Shown piece by piece: positions 9,682-19,531 of a DNA stretch of 21,299 bases. The notes beneath the pieces were generated by a model. The model saw only the letters and a list, made by a program, of their open reading frames with translations. It was not told the origin of the DNA and did not search any database. The stretch spans positions 1 to 21,299 of the forward strand of contig NW_014013263.1 of the NCBI RefSeq assembly GCF_000611645.1, given 5' to 3'. Every line of letters begins with the position of its first letter. The stretch's first letter is position 1. The position numbers and the translations under genes are program-made. The DNA is from Monoraphidium neglectum (Eukaryota; Chlorophyta; Chlorophyceae; Sphaeropleales; Selenastraceae).

Positions 9682-12600
9682 TCAATTCCCATCGAATCCC
9701 CCATTTTGAAGCTGTGTAAACGTAAGCAACCCCTCCCACCGGCACCCCACCCCCCTCCACGCCCGGCGCCTTTGCCCAGAGGGCTGTCCCAAGTAACCAA
9801 CCTTTTGCATGTATGCTATGAGCTTCTGCTCGGTCGTCTGCTTCAGGGCAGACTCCTTGGGGTTGCTCCTGCCCATCTCCAAGCCCTGCAGGGGCGCGCC
9901 GTACGGCGACGGCGTGCCCGCGCCGATGTTGTAGCCGATCTGGTTGAGCACCTGCCTCGGCAGCGCGGCGGTCGGCACGGCGACAAGGTTGACGCCGCAG
10001 GGGACGCCCTTGATGATCTCTGTGCCCAGGGGCTTGTCGCCGCAGGGCCAGTTCACGGTGGTGTTCGCGTTGGGGTAAAGCGCCGCGCGCTCCGCGGGCA
10101 GGAACGCGACCGGCGTGTTGCCGACGACGGGGAAGCCGGCGTTGGTGAGGCCGAAGCCGTTGACGATGCCGGGCTGGCTGCTGAACGGGCCGATGCCAGA
10201 AACGTAGCTTGTGGCGTTGCCGCCGCTCCAGCTCACCATTGGGCGGCCGCCGCTCGCGCCCTGGGAGCCGCCGTTGGGCAGAACAGCTGGGATCGCGCTG
10301 ATCGTGCCGTCCGGGTTGTTGACAATGCGCACGCCGCCGTTGCCGGTGGTGATGGTCGTGACGCCGCTCTCGGGCGCCGCCGCCGCGCCGCTGCCGCCGC
10401 CGTTGGCTGCAGTGCCGACCGCGTTGCTGATGGTGGTGCCCTGAGGGAGCACGTCGCCGGCTGCCAGCGTGTTGGGGTCGATCTGCCTGCCGTCGGGGCC
10501 GGTGATGATGGTGTTGGACCCGATCACAGCGGCCTGGCCGCTCGGCGCGGCCGCCGCGGCCGCGCCGCCGACCGCGCTGACGGCCGCGCCGCCGCCGTAG
10601 CCGGCCGCGGCGCCCGCGCCGACAATCGAGCCGTCTGGGTTGGTGACGATCGTGCCACTGCCATACGCAGTGGTGGACCCGGCGGTGGTTGTGCTGGAGC
10701 CGCCGAGGACGGTGGCTGGAGGGGTGCCGTAACTCGTAGTCACGGTGTAACCAGGGGCCACGCCGCCGCCGGCGATGATGGACCCGTCGGGGTTGGTCAC
10801 GATCCCGCTGCCGCCGCTGCTGAGCACGCCGGCGGCGCTGCCGCCACCGCGGCTGCCGCTGAAAATGTTGTTGATGCCGTGAGTAATCCCGTTGAGGAAG
10901 TTGGTAGCGCCGTTTGCAAACGCGGTGAGGTCGTTGCCGCTGCTGCGCGCAAGAGCCGACACGTCCGGCACGGCCGCCGCGCCGGCGCCGGGGAGCGGGA
11001 TGCCGCCAACGCCGGGGAGCGCTGGCAGCGGCGGCAGGCCCGCCACGCCGGGCAGGGCGGGTAGCGGCGGGATGCCGCCGATGTTGCCATTGTTGATGAG
11101 GCCCGGGGGCAAGCCCAGTGCGCCGCCCTTGCCTTTCCCGGAGTAGGCGACGGCGCCCTTGCCCTTGCCGCTGGTCTGCACTGCGACATACTTGATCTTC
11201 TTTACGGGGCGGGTCACCGTGACGGGCTCCTGTGTGCAGAAAGGGTGGCAAGGGGTAATGGTTTAATCCAAGGCCCCCATATTCTATGGTGTGCCGTGGA
11301 GGTCGGCCCTGCAGAATTGCCTGTCTTTGAAAGCGGTTTTCGCCCAGCCCTGCAGCACCGACTGTTAAAGCAAATTTCTGCAAAAATTGCCACTGCTCCC
11401 TGGCCGCATGCGTAAGCACCATGCGGCATGGGCGCTAGCAGCCTCCTGGCGTGTCCCCTTGTGCAGGCCTGTCTGATAGACGCTGACAACCGACCATAAC
11501 TGACCCTCCAAGACCACGATCGCAGCCCGCACCTTGACAGTGACCTGCTTCTGCACCACCTGCTGCTGGGTGATGGTCTTGGGCTGCTGCACTATCGTGT
11601 CCTCCATCACAACCTCGGGCTTCTGGACCGTGACCGCCTCGTACGTCGTAATCGGCGTCTTGACGGTCCGAGGAACCTGCACGTAATCGGTCTCCATCCT
11701 AAATGAGGGCTTCATCACCACCTGTGTTTTGAGGCGCCGCAGGATCAGGCGTATGGGTTATGGGTCAAACGCATTGTGGGGCTGGGGTTTATGAGCAGGG
11801 CTGAAGCATGCGGTCTGGCTCTGTGAGTGCCGCACGCACATGGGCAAGGTTGCGCCCGCATGGGACGTATGCAACACTCCCAAAATTCATCAATGGCAGG
11901 GGCCAACCTGCTGATTGTTGGTGAGCTCCGCGTCAAATGTAGGGCTGCAGTGCGGCAAGTGGCGGGCGTAGCAGCGTAGGGGCGAGTTTCAGAGGGAATA
12001 CTTCTGCCGTAGAGCGCATGGCGATGCTTGTTCGAGCGCTTGCAGCCCACGGAGCGCCAACCTTGGCGCTTGCAGCCATATTTCGCCTCCTTGGCTGAAG
12101 CTCATCTGCACACATGCCTGCTGGCCAACCCCGCCCCTGAGCACATTGTGCGCCTGGCATGTCACCAGGCATCCCCTGAACCTCCATTGCTACTGACGTG
12201 GCAGGCGGGTCCGCACAAACTCACAAGAATCCCTTCCCCTTGCCGCCACCAAAGTTCGTCGTGATGACAAGGTTGGGCTTGTTGATGACTTGGGGCTGCA
12301 ATTGTTGGACACGCCAAAAGAACGGCGTGAGCTTGGAGACGTCGGCAATGCTCTCATCTCACTCGCTGCAAAAACACAGCTGCTGGAGCATACCTTGCAA
12401 GTGTTGGGTCTGGCAGCCTCGCCTGATTCCACAAAAAGACCACATCAAGAAACGCAACCTTGGACCCACCTCCATTGAGAAGGTTGGCTTCTTGACCATC
12501 TTGTTGTCGTACTCCGTGTGCGACTCGTAGGTCGTGTGCGGCTGCTGGATCACCTCGGTGCGCATCACAACCTTGGGCTTCTACAGGGCGGCACGGAGCA

Positions 12601-14399
12601 GAACGAGCGCCGGCCGCGTGAGCCTCCTGTGCAAAGCCAGCTGCTGGCCTGGCGAATCATGGGGCTTGTTGACCCACGCTGCATGTCACCCTGCGATCTG
12701 CATAATCTTGCACGAGCAGACCGGCATTGCAACCAGTCTAGTCGTGCGTCATCGTGCAAAGACAGGGTGAAATCAATTGATCTATCCTCTTGAAGTCAGC
12801 ACACCTTAACCACCACGTTCTCCATGGTAGTGACAGGTGTGTTGACAACCTCATTCGTTGTCACAATTTTGTCTTGGTACTCGGTCACCTGATACCCATC
12901 ATTTTGGTGCGAGGTGGTGTTGTCATTCAGATGCGGGTGAGAACATGCATGCTTTGCAACACACCCAGCACATCGCATTCAGAGCAGTGATGCCAAACGT
13001 GATTATCATTGGCGAAAGAAAGGGACCAGCGGCCAGATCCACCACAAGCGGCAAAATGCACAGTCGAATGGCAGTCGCTTATTGCTTCTGCCCAGCAGCT
13101 GGTGCCCTGCTAGTACCCTGCCACCAGGAGTCCCCAGGCTTCCCCGCTGCAGTGTGGCAATATAATCAGTCAGTGCTGCAGACAGAACCCACCTGCTCAT
13201 ACTCCACCGTCTCCTGGGGCACCATCGTGATTTGTGGCATTTTTGGCAGCTCGGGCAGTTTTGGCAGCTCCGGCAGTTTCGGGAGGTCCGGCAGCGCCGG
13301 CAGCGGCGGGAGGTCGGGCAGTTTCGGATGCTCCGGGAGCTTGGGCAGCTCAGGCAGCTTCGGAAACTCAAACTTGGGGAACTCGGGAAGCTTTGGCAGG
13401 TCGGGGAGCTTTGGGGGATCTGTTTGGCGGAGCGGATGCAGGGGGGCAGGCGGAAGGGGGAAGGGGGGGGGTGGGAGGGGCTGGCTTGCCAGGTGTGATC
13501 GGCGAGTGGACAGGCTGTGAATGGGCACAAGGCACTCATGCTGCTTGGTGCCCACGCGTGGCATAAAACAGGGGGGCCATCCGAGCATGCTGCTGCAATG
13601 CTTGGCACGCATGTGAAGCCCTGCAGGGCCCGGGCACCGGCTGGTTGGCGCACATCGCACACGCGTCAAAGGCAGGGAGTCTGAAAAGGGGGCGCGGGCA
13701 GACAGCGGGTAGCCTCACCAAATTTGGGGATCTTGATTTTTGGGATCTCGGGCAGCTTGGGGAGCTCAGGGAGCTTCGGGGGATCTGCCGGCAGGCATGA
13801 GTGGAAGGGGGGCAGCAGCAGGGTGAGGGGCAAGAGACTTTTGGAATGCAACGGAGGAGCCAGGTTCGATGGACGAGCAGGCAAGCCACAGTTGGTCGCC
13901 AACCACCGAGTGCTGCCTGCTGTGCAACATGCACTGTACAAATTGAGGGGTCCGTTGCTGTCAACCTATTGCACAGGCGAGGCAGCTCAAGGCGCGTTAT
14001 CTGGCTGCTTAGGGTTGGGAGCAGACAATGGTCAAAGCAGTCGATATGAAGCGAGGAATTGGGAGCCTTGCGGCGATTTGGGAAGCCATAGACGAGCTAG
14101 ATTTTTGAGGTAGCCTCACCAAACTTGGGGATTTGGATTTTGGGGAGCTCTGGGAGCTTGGGCAACGCCTTGCTGAATTTCGGCGGCTCAGGAGCCGTGA
14201 ACTCCGGGAGCTGCAGCTTGGGCGGCGTGACCTTAGCGCCAACGACGCGCAGCTGGCGGCGGGGTATTCCCACGACATTGTGGGTCTGGATGGCACCCAG
14301 GTCCAGGTCGCCGAGGTCGGGGATGAAACCCTCCGAGTGCGCGGCCGCGAGACCGAGGGCCCCCGCCAACACTATCACCGCTACACTGAGCCGCAACAT
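9682..14399 (-). CDS. Secreted repeat protein with PELPK-type, Val/Gln-Lys-Pro and NPDG repeats (putative cell-wall/matrix protein)
   Basis: No single family recognised. Exons: 14399-14120, 13784-13719, 13419-13193, 12888-12805, 12580-12470, 12295-12225, 11944-11908, 11721-11533, 11229-9802, 9711-9682; all phases match, giving about 840 aa. Residues 1-20 are a signal peptide ending LGLAAA before HSEG. Exons 1-3 carry Pro-Lys-Leu-Pro-Glu/Asp repeats (PKLPELPKLPE), like the PELPK repeats of Arabidopsis cell-wall protein PELPK1. Exons 4-8 are rich in Val, Thr, Gln and Lys-Pro, with a KPxVVM unit in exons 5 and 8. Exon 9 has GKGKG motifs, a repeated PPLPALPGV, a long Gly/Ala/Ser region with four PDG repeats (such as IVTNPDGSI), and a more ordinary region with two Cys and possible N-glycosylation sites NAT and NTT. 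The last intron (9801-9712) is 90 nt and in frame; if retained, the same stop is used and the protein gains 30 residues. A structural wall or matrix role is inferred. Confidence 0.75.
10300..10810 (-). repeat. Four PDG repeats in exon 9 of the wall-protein gene
   Basis: IVTNPDGSI (about 10780-10806), IVTNPDGSI (about 10625-10652), IITGPDGRQI (about 10484-10512) and IVNNPDGTI (about 10309-10335) recur every 140-175 nt, separated by Gly/Ala/Ser/Thr-rich linkers. The regular spacing suggests short beta-hairpin units on flexible linkers. Confidence 0.8.
13193..14399 (-). repeat. PELPK-type repeat block (exons 1-3 of the wall-protein gene)
   Basis: Units of the form Pro-Lys-Leu-Pro-Glu/Asp-Leu run from the end of exon 1, through all of the 66-nt exon 2, and through most of exon 3. 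Exons 1 and 2 both end IPKFG at a GTGAGGCTACC donor. Exons 2 and 3 both start with DPPKLP after a phase 1 junction. Confidence 0.85.
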
Positions 14400-14912
14400 T
14401 GTTGCGACGATTTAAGCTGCCCTCAAGGGCTGGGCCCGGTGCAAGGGCTGCCACGCAAGGTGCCCGCGGACGGCGAGCGGCTTTCAATTGTTACGCGCCA
14501 AGAGGCCACGAACTCTGTGCTTGCGAAGCCCTGGTAGTAGTGATTGTTGAACATATCAGAAGCAATCAAAACGGCGGGATGAACGTTTCATGGGGGCTAC
14601 GGGGGCTGTGTTGCTGCTGCGGGGTGGCACCCGGCGGCACGCAGCGGGTGAGACTGAGGCATCTGAGCCGTGAGGCGTCAGCCGGTGCAGCATGACAACA
14701 CCAAATCCAAAAAAAAGACTGAAAGCCAATTCAGTTACAGACTTTCCAACCAAAAATGAAAAAACAGAATGTGCAGCGGCTCCAATTGGCCATGAAGGAT
14801 GGATGGACCCTGGATGCTGGTGGATGGCGCGCCATTGCGGCGGCTATGTTTTGGGCAGTGAGGAGACGCTGTGAAGTGATGGGCAGTATGATGCAGATGC
14901 TGCGTTTCAGGG
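14400..14912. other. 3' region of the RWP-RK-like gene and promoter/leader of the wall-protein gene
   Basis: A TGTAA on the minus strand at 14735-14739 lies about 175 nt past the RWP-RK-like stop and fits as its poly(A) signal. The remaining 335 nt or so up to the ATG at 14399 is then promoter and leader of the wall-protein gene. No other gene is seen. Confidence 0.6.
14735..14739 (-). terminator. Poly(A) signal TGTAA of the RWP-RK-like gene
   Basis: An exact TGTAA on the transcribed strand, well placed downstream of the stop at 14913 and upstream of the next gene. Confidence 0.6.
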
Positions 14913-16346
14913 TCATCGCGTGCAGGGGCGGGGCCGCCTCTCAGCATATGGCCAGGGCGCATCTGTCATGCAGCTGTCAGCGCTGCCACTGTCTGCCGCA
15001 GCTGCTGAGTCAGCCACCCCCATCCCCAGCGCGAGCAGGGCCTCTGCTGCCGTCTCCACCGCCGCGTGCTCCCGCTGCACCACCACCCGCTGCGTTTTCA
15101 CCGTCGCCTGCTTAACCACCGTCACTCCGGCTGGCTCGGTGGCGTCCCGCTCCGCCGCCTCAACCGCCCGCCGGCCGGCAGCCGCCTCATGCACCGCCGC
15201 CCCAACTCGCGCGCCCTGTTCGAGTAGCGCCGCGGGGCCCTCTGACCCCATCACCCAAGCCGCTACGGCTGCCGCCTCCTCCTGCCCTAGGTCCCGGGAC
15301 CCGGCCGACTCCTCCTCAACGTCTGACGCCTCGTCCTCCGCCTCGCCTCGGTGGTTGATCTTGTGCTTGTACTTGCGCCTGTGCCATGCCTTGATGATCC
15401 TTTCGGTAGGATGGACAGGTGGGGGAGACACAGCCGGATGTGAGGGACTGAGGGAGCACATCTGGTGTGTGTGGGAAAAGGTCGACTCCAAGCCGCGACC
15501 ACACACTGTAATGTTTTGATGGGCTGTGGGGCACAAGCACGACAAGGGGACCCTGCGCAAGCCCGCGCCTGTGCGCGCCCATGCATGCATGCAAAAGCGT
15601 CTGCCCGTCCACAACCGCTCATGCACATGCGTGCCCATGCATGCGTATATGAGCCCTTGCCCGCACCTGACAACATCTTTAGGCACGCCTTCGGACTCGT
15701 ACAGCCGCGGGTCGGACAGCAAAGCCCGCACCCACACGCGCACCGCCGCTATCTCGCTGCGGGGGCAATACGATAGCGCAAAAAGGCGTGAGTCACTGCG
15801 GGTCACTTTCTTAGGGATGTTCCAGACCGACATCCGTGGCGTCGCACGCGGTTTCAAATTAAGTGTGAGCTACTGGCCTTGGCATGCGGTGCTGACAGCC
15901 TTATGTTTGGAGAGAAGCGCACCTCTTGACGTTCTCCTTCAAAAAATTGGCGCACTGCGGGAGCCAGGCGGCCAGCGCGCGCAGCGCCTTGTAGGCGGAC
16001 TGGACCTGGCGCACCGGCCAGTACTCCAGCTTGTACACGTGGCGCAGCAGCTTCTTGAAGCTGGTGGTTCCTATGTGCAGCCGGTTGGCCGCGTCGCCCA
16101 TTTTCAAGCACATGGCCAGGCTCTGCGCGTTCAGACACCGGCAAATGCATGTGTCAAAAACTGGACCCCTGGGCTTCAGGTCGAGGCGAGTCGTGGTTTT
16201 GGAAGATGGGCTGCTGGGCATTGCTTAAATCACTGAATCATCAGTGTGTGGTGCCCGCAAGATTTCAGCCGCTGGGGACTCGTCACCTGCTTGATGTTTC
16301 GCCACACCTTGGCATCATACACCATTTCTATCACCGGGCCCGCCAT
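14913..16346 (-). CDS. Divergent RWP-RK-like domain protein, putative transcription factor
   Basis: Exons: 16346-16287, 16122-15923, 15756-15667, 15399-14913, all GT-AG and phase-consistent; 278 aa counted from MAGPVIEM. Exon 2 reads LKMGDAANRLHIGTTSFKKL then LRHVYKLEYWPVRQVQS. This matches the RWP-RK pattern of Ala-Ala-x-x-Leu, Gly-x-Thr-x-x-Lys-Lys, a basic helix, then Trp-Pro-x-Arg. The signature itself is altered (YWPVRQ instead of RWPxRK) and the usual Cys of the CR step is Leu. RWP-RK proteins are nuclear plant and algal DNA-binding factors in nitrogen responses and gametogenesis. A basic stretch follows (AWHRRKYKHKINHRG, a possible nuclear signal), then an acidic/Ala-rich tail ending in TGA at 14913. 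The first exon also has a good acceptor (pyrimidine tract then GTGCAG) before its ATG, so coding may begin further upstream. The family call rests on the motif alone. Confidence 0.6.
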
Positions 16347-16479
16347 CTGCACATGTGTGCAGGCAGAAGGGCAGGGTCAGCGGTGATTTCAAGCATGCTG
16401 CAGATTGTGATATTGCACCCTGACCCTCCGCACCTGGCGCTTGTACGCTGTGCTCCTGCTCCTGCTCACGCACCCAGGC

Positions 16480-16503
16480 TGCGCTACGCTACGCTACGCT
16501 GCA
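16480..16503. repeat. Short GCTAC-type tandem repeat
   Basis: About four copies of a pentamer (CGCTA) occur in tandem, upstream of the RWP-RK-like gene. It is probably a minor slippage repeat. Confidence 0.75.
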
Positions 16504-16730
16504 GGCGCACCCAATCGCACCGCAAGCAACAGGTCATGTCAGAGCACCGTTCGCATAAGGCAAGGGTTAATATCCTATGTTATATAGTAGATCAAGACAC
16601 TCTGGGGAGCTCCTGCTTGGTTTCGCAGGTCGCCTGCACTGCGAAAAAACCGCAACACGCAATCGAGCGTTTTGAAATTCAGAGTGGTTTTGAAAGAATC
16701 GCGTTGTTGTCTTGAAGCTACATGTGACAC

Positions 16731-16844
16731 GCATCGCTGGGCGAGAGGAGCGGTCGCCGAGCGGCTGAAGCTGCGCCGTGACAAACTTCGAGCCCTTTCG
16801 TATTCGGGTTTCTTGGGGGACTGAGAGCTCGATGGTGGGTTCAT
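16731..16844 (-). other. Candidate upstream exon of the RWP-RK-like gene
   Basis: An ATG at 16844 opens a Ser/Arg/Pro-rich reading (MNPPSSSQSPKKPEYERARS, then LSRRSFSRSATAPLAQR). It can leave at GTGTCA (intron from 16730) or GTAGCT (from 16721), both in phase 0, and phase 0 matches the acceptor before 16346. No homologue is recognised. It could equally be 5' untranslated or intergenic sequence; only transcript data would settle it. Confidence 0.28.
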
Positions 16845-17923
16845 GAATGATAAATCAGAATTTTTTGACGCAGTCCATCCCGGCAAGCCTGCTGCCAGGT
16901 TTGTGAGACTGCCACCTGCCAGTGTTGCTTGTGCTGCATGCAGCGACCGCTGCACAACAGCATGTGCGTGGGCGCATGCTCCGCCTTCACCACGGCCAAG
17001 CAGACATCCATCAGAATGCTGCAACAGCTTTGACATGGAAATAAACGCAGCCGGCAGCAGAAGCGTCGCACGGCTGGAGCGCCCTGGCCAGCAGTGTACA
17101 AAATGCCTACTTCCCCAGTCAGCCTGAACGGCCCCTTGAAGGAGCCATTAAGACTAGCGTAAATGGGGCCGCCACAGCCCTGGCGCATGCGTGACCCATG
17201 CGTGCCGCATTCTGCCTCATCGTACGTCCCACTCTTGCTGTCTTGGCAATCATGCCTTATTACCCGGTGTAGCATGCTGGCTTGCGTGCTGGCAGCTGGT
17301 CCAAGTGGCGCAGCCTGCACCCCCGCTCGCTGCCTCTTAGTCAATCTCCAGTCGCACCCAAAGGCAACGCACTTTATCGCCGCGCGCAGCAACCCGTCCA
17401 CCCTGCAACTCGTCGAAACGGACATGCTGTGCCACCCCGAGTGATGCGGCTGCAGCGGCGGCGGCGCCACGCGTGATCGGGCCGTCATGAGCAGCGACAC
17501 CAGGCCCCTGCCCACGTGCGTGCAGCTCCGGCCCATGCAGACCCCCGCTCTTGAGCGCGCCATTATGCGATCGCGCCAGCCTTGGGAACGCAGCTGGGGA
17601 GGACAACGGGACAGCCCCACGCGGCCGCGGCCTGCAGCGACAGCCCAATCGCCGCTGCGCACCCGCCGGCCGCCGCGGCCGCGCTGCGCCGCCGAACGCC
17701 AGCAAACACAAGCTCGCGCCGAGACGCCGAGGCGCCGAGGCGGCGCTGGGCGTGGGCGGCGTGCTCTGCAGCGGCAGCGTTGCCGAGAGGGCGCGTTTGC
17801 GACAGAGGTGGTGGCACCGCCAGGGCCGGCGGAGGGGCACATTACTGGATCCGACCCACACAGGGGCAGCCTGCAGCCCTGCCCCTGTGTCGGTCTTGAT
17901 GCAGCAAGTAAAGCTGCCAAATG

Positions 17924-17928
17924 TTACA
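17924..17928 (-). terminator. TGTAA on the minus strand, possible distal poly(A) signal of the right-edge gene
   Basis: This is the first minus-strand TGTAA found below the stop at 19532. Using it would give a 1.6-kb 3' untranslated region, so it may be chance or belong to a missed gene. Confidence 0.2.
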
Positions 17929-19531
17929 AATGCTTTTCATGTCCCGAATGGCCGCACACGCCTGCGTGCAGTGCGGCTGGGGCGGATGCGCGGCTCTCGG
18001 GCCGCCTGCCAGGCTCAATTCCGGGCCCAAAGGCGCCGTCAATGCGCTCCAGTCAGTGTGTGCCATTCTGGGACCCGCGCCTGCCTTGCACGCAATCGAG
18101 GTTGCGGCATCTGACGGCGGCTGCAACATTGGCCCTAGCCTGACAAGATTTGCGTGGACGTTGTCCGCGCCTTCACATCCCAAGCAGCCGGCGAGCCGGT
18201 GGCAAGTTCGTATGCTCTGCGGCTCACGTGGGCTGCACCGGGGCTGCCTGAAGCTTTTGGGAACCTTGTGCAGAGGCTCCAGGTTTTACGCCATGCGTGG
18301 ATGCCACCACAGCAGCAGCGGCCTTGCGGCTGTGCGCGGTCGAGGCCATTGGGTGACCCATGGATTTTGCAGCCAGATTGCTTGGACAGGGAGGGCATCA
18401 GAATGGGAATTTGCAAAAGTTCGGGGACGTTGCGCCGAGCAGACTTGTACATTTCTTTGGCGATGCTGCTCTATCACACCCCAACCTGGCTTCAAGCGAC
18501 GACGCCCTCGACCGCCCCTTTGTGAATCTCAGCTGTGATCACACATTGAAACCTGAGCCCGTCCTTACGTTGCGGATTGCATGCTGCCTGCAAAACAACC
18601 TTGTAGTGCAGGCAGCACGCGTGTTCGTGTTGGTCCAGCAGTGCACTAGACGGGTGCCCAGCGGCGCAGGTGCAGCAGCGCGGGGCGTCCCCTCTTCAGA
18701 AATCGATTCCAGCACACATGCGTCCTGTAGTGTTTCCCTTGCCCTGCAAACGCGGCCACCATTGAATCAGCGGTCCCGTCAGGGGATTATGCACCGGTGG
18801 CGCAAAGCAGCGTCTGTCTTGTCGTGTTTGGAAATGAACACACAGTGTGGCGTCTGCAATCCAATGGGAACTGCAGTGACCGCTGCCGCCCGGCGCAGCT
18901 GCTCCAAGCTCATGCTTTGTGTGCACGTGCGGGTGGGCCACTGCTTTTCCAGCCTGCCCAGGGGGCAGATGGCGGCTGGTGGGTCTGCTATGGGGACGCG
19001 GAGCACACATACATGTACAAAAAGAATGGCGGGGAGGCCTATAGGAAGGTGTAGAAAAAAACTGATGACATACAATACCCAAGTCCCTCCGCCACAAACT
19101 GAGTGTGCCTGCGGCGGAGAGCGATAGCAGGCGTGCAAGCAAGCAGCACCAAAGGGTTTGCTGCATCCTTGCCTGCAGACCACGTGGACAAAGGCTGATC
19201 GGAATACATTCAAACTTTCAAAAAGTGCGGTGTCAATCATCGCGATTTCAGGACTTGGTTAGCCGCCCCATTTCATGCGCTCTCTTGTTCAGAGGAAGTT
19301 GCGCAGCCGGTTGGTCAAGTCGGGTAATTTCCAGCGCAGGTAAAAGGGCCAGCAGGCCCTGGTCAAAACAGTCAAAGGTTGCATCCGATCGACCCGCCTG
19401 AGTGGGGCAGGCGCGCAGCCGGGCACCTTGGGCACAAACGTCATGCTCTGTATGGCTTGCATTATGGTAGGTGTTTGTCAGACTGATTTCAACAGCGTGT
19501 GTGGTCTGCATGTGGTCAACTCTGCGAGTGG

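Larger units (their letters stand above)
16347..19531. other. Long stretch without a supported gene, containing a GC-rich island
   Basis: Apart from the candidate exon at 16731-16844, nothing here reads clearly as a gene. A GC-rich island at about 17440-17860 is open in several frames on both strands. One minus-strand frame gives a twin-Arg then Ala-rich hydrophobic stretch (FAGVRRRSAAAAAGG), another ends in DKVRCLWVRLEID at 17337. Neither connects to a convincing gene by splice phase. A minus-strand TGTAA lies at 17924-17928. The island could be the promoter or first exon of the RWP-RK-like gene, or of an unrecognised gene. Confidence 0.4.

Noticed and set aside
9706..11064. 452-codon plus-strand open frame
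   Set aside because: It is the antisense shadow of the GC-rich exon 9 of the wall-protein gene. Its product is a featureless Ala/Arg/Gly/Val-rich string, while the minus-strand frame has ordered repeats and phase-matched splice sites.
9557..11422. 621-codon minus-strand open frame
   Set aside because: It is the wrong frame of the same exon, giving an Arg/Gln-rich product typical of shifted GC-rich coding sequence. It also reads through the phase-matched acceptor at 11229.
14920..15519. 199-codon plus-strand open frame
   Set aside because: It is the antisense shadow of the last exon of the RWP-RK-like gene.
16745..16800. tRNA-like sequence (GCCGAGCGGCTGAAG, then TTCGAGCC)
   Set aside because: It resembles the A and B boxes of a Ser/Leu tRNA, but the A box has a mismatch, the acceptor stem does not pair, and no anticodon arm can be drawn.
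16841..17920. 359-codon minus-strand open frame
   Set aside because: Cys/Arg/Ser-rich composition, no recognisable domain, and it runs across both GC-rich and GC-poor DNA without any change of character, as expected of a chance open frame.
18797..19054. Plus-strand frame ending in GGWWVCYGDAEHTYMYKKNG
   Set aside because: The tail looks protein-like, but the DNA lacks the GC rise seen in exons here, no upstream exon joins it, and there is no nearby plus-strand TGTAA (the next is about 600 nt away).
18360..19127. 255-codon plus-strand open frame
   Set aside because: No domain, no conserved motif, average-GC DNA; several overlapping frames in this stretch are equally open.
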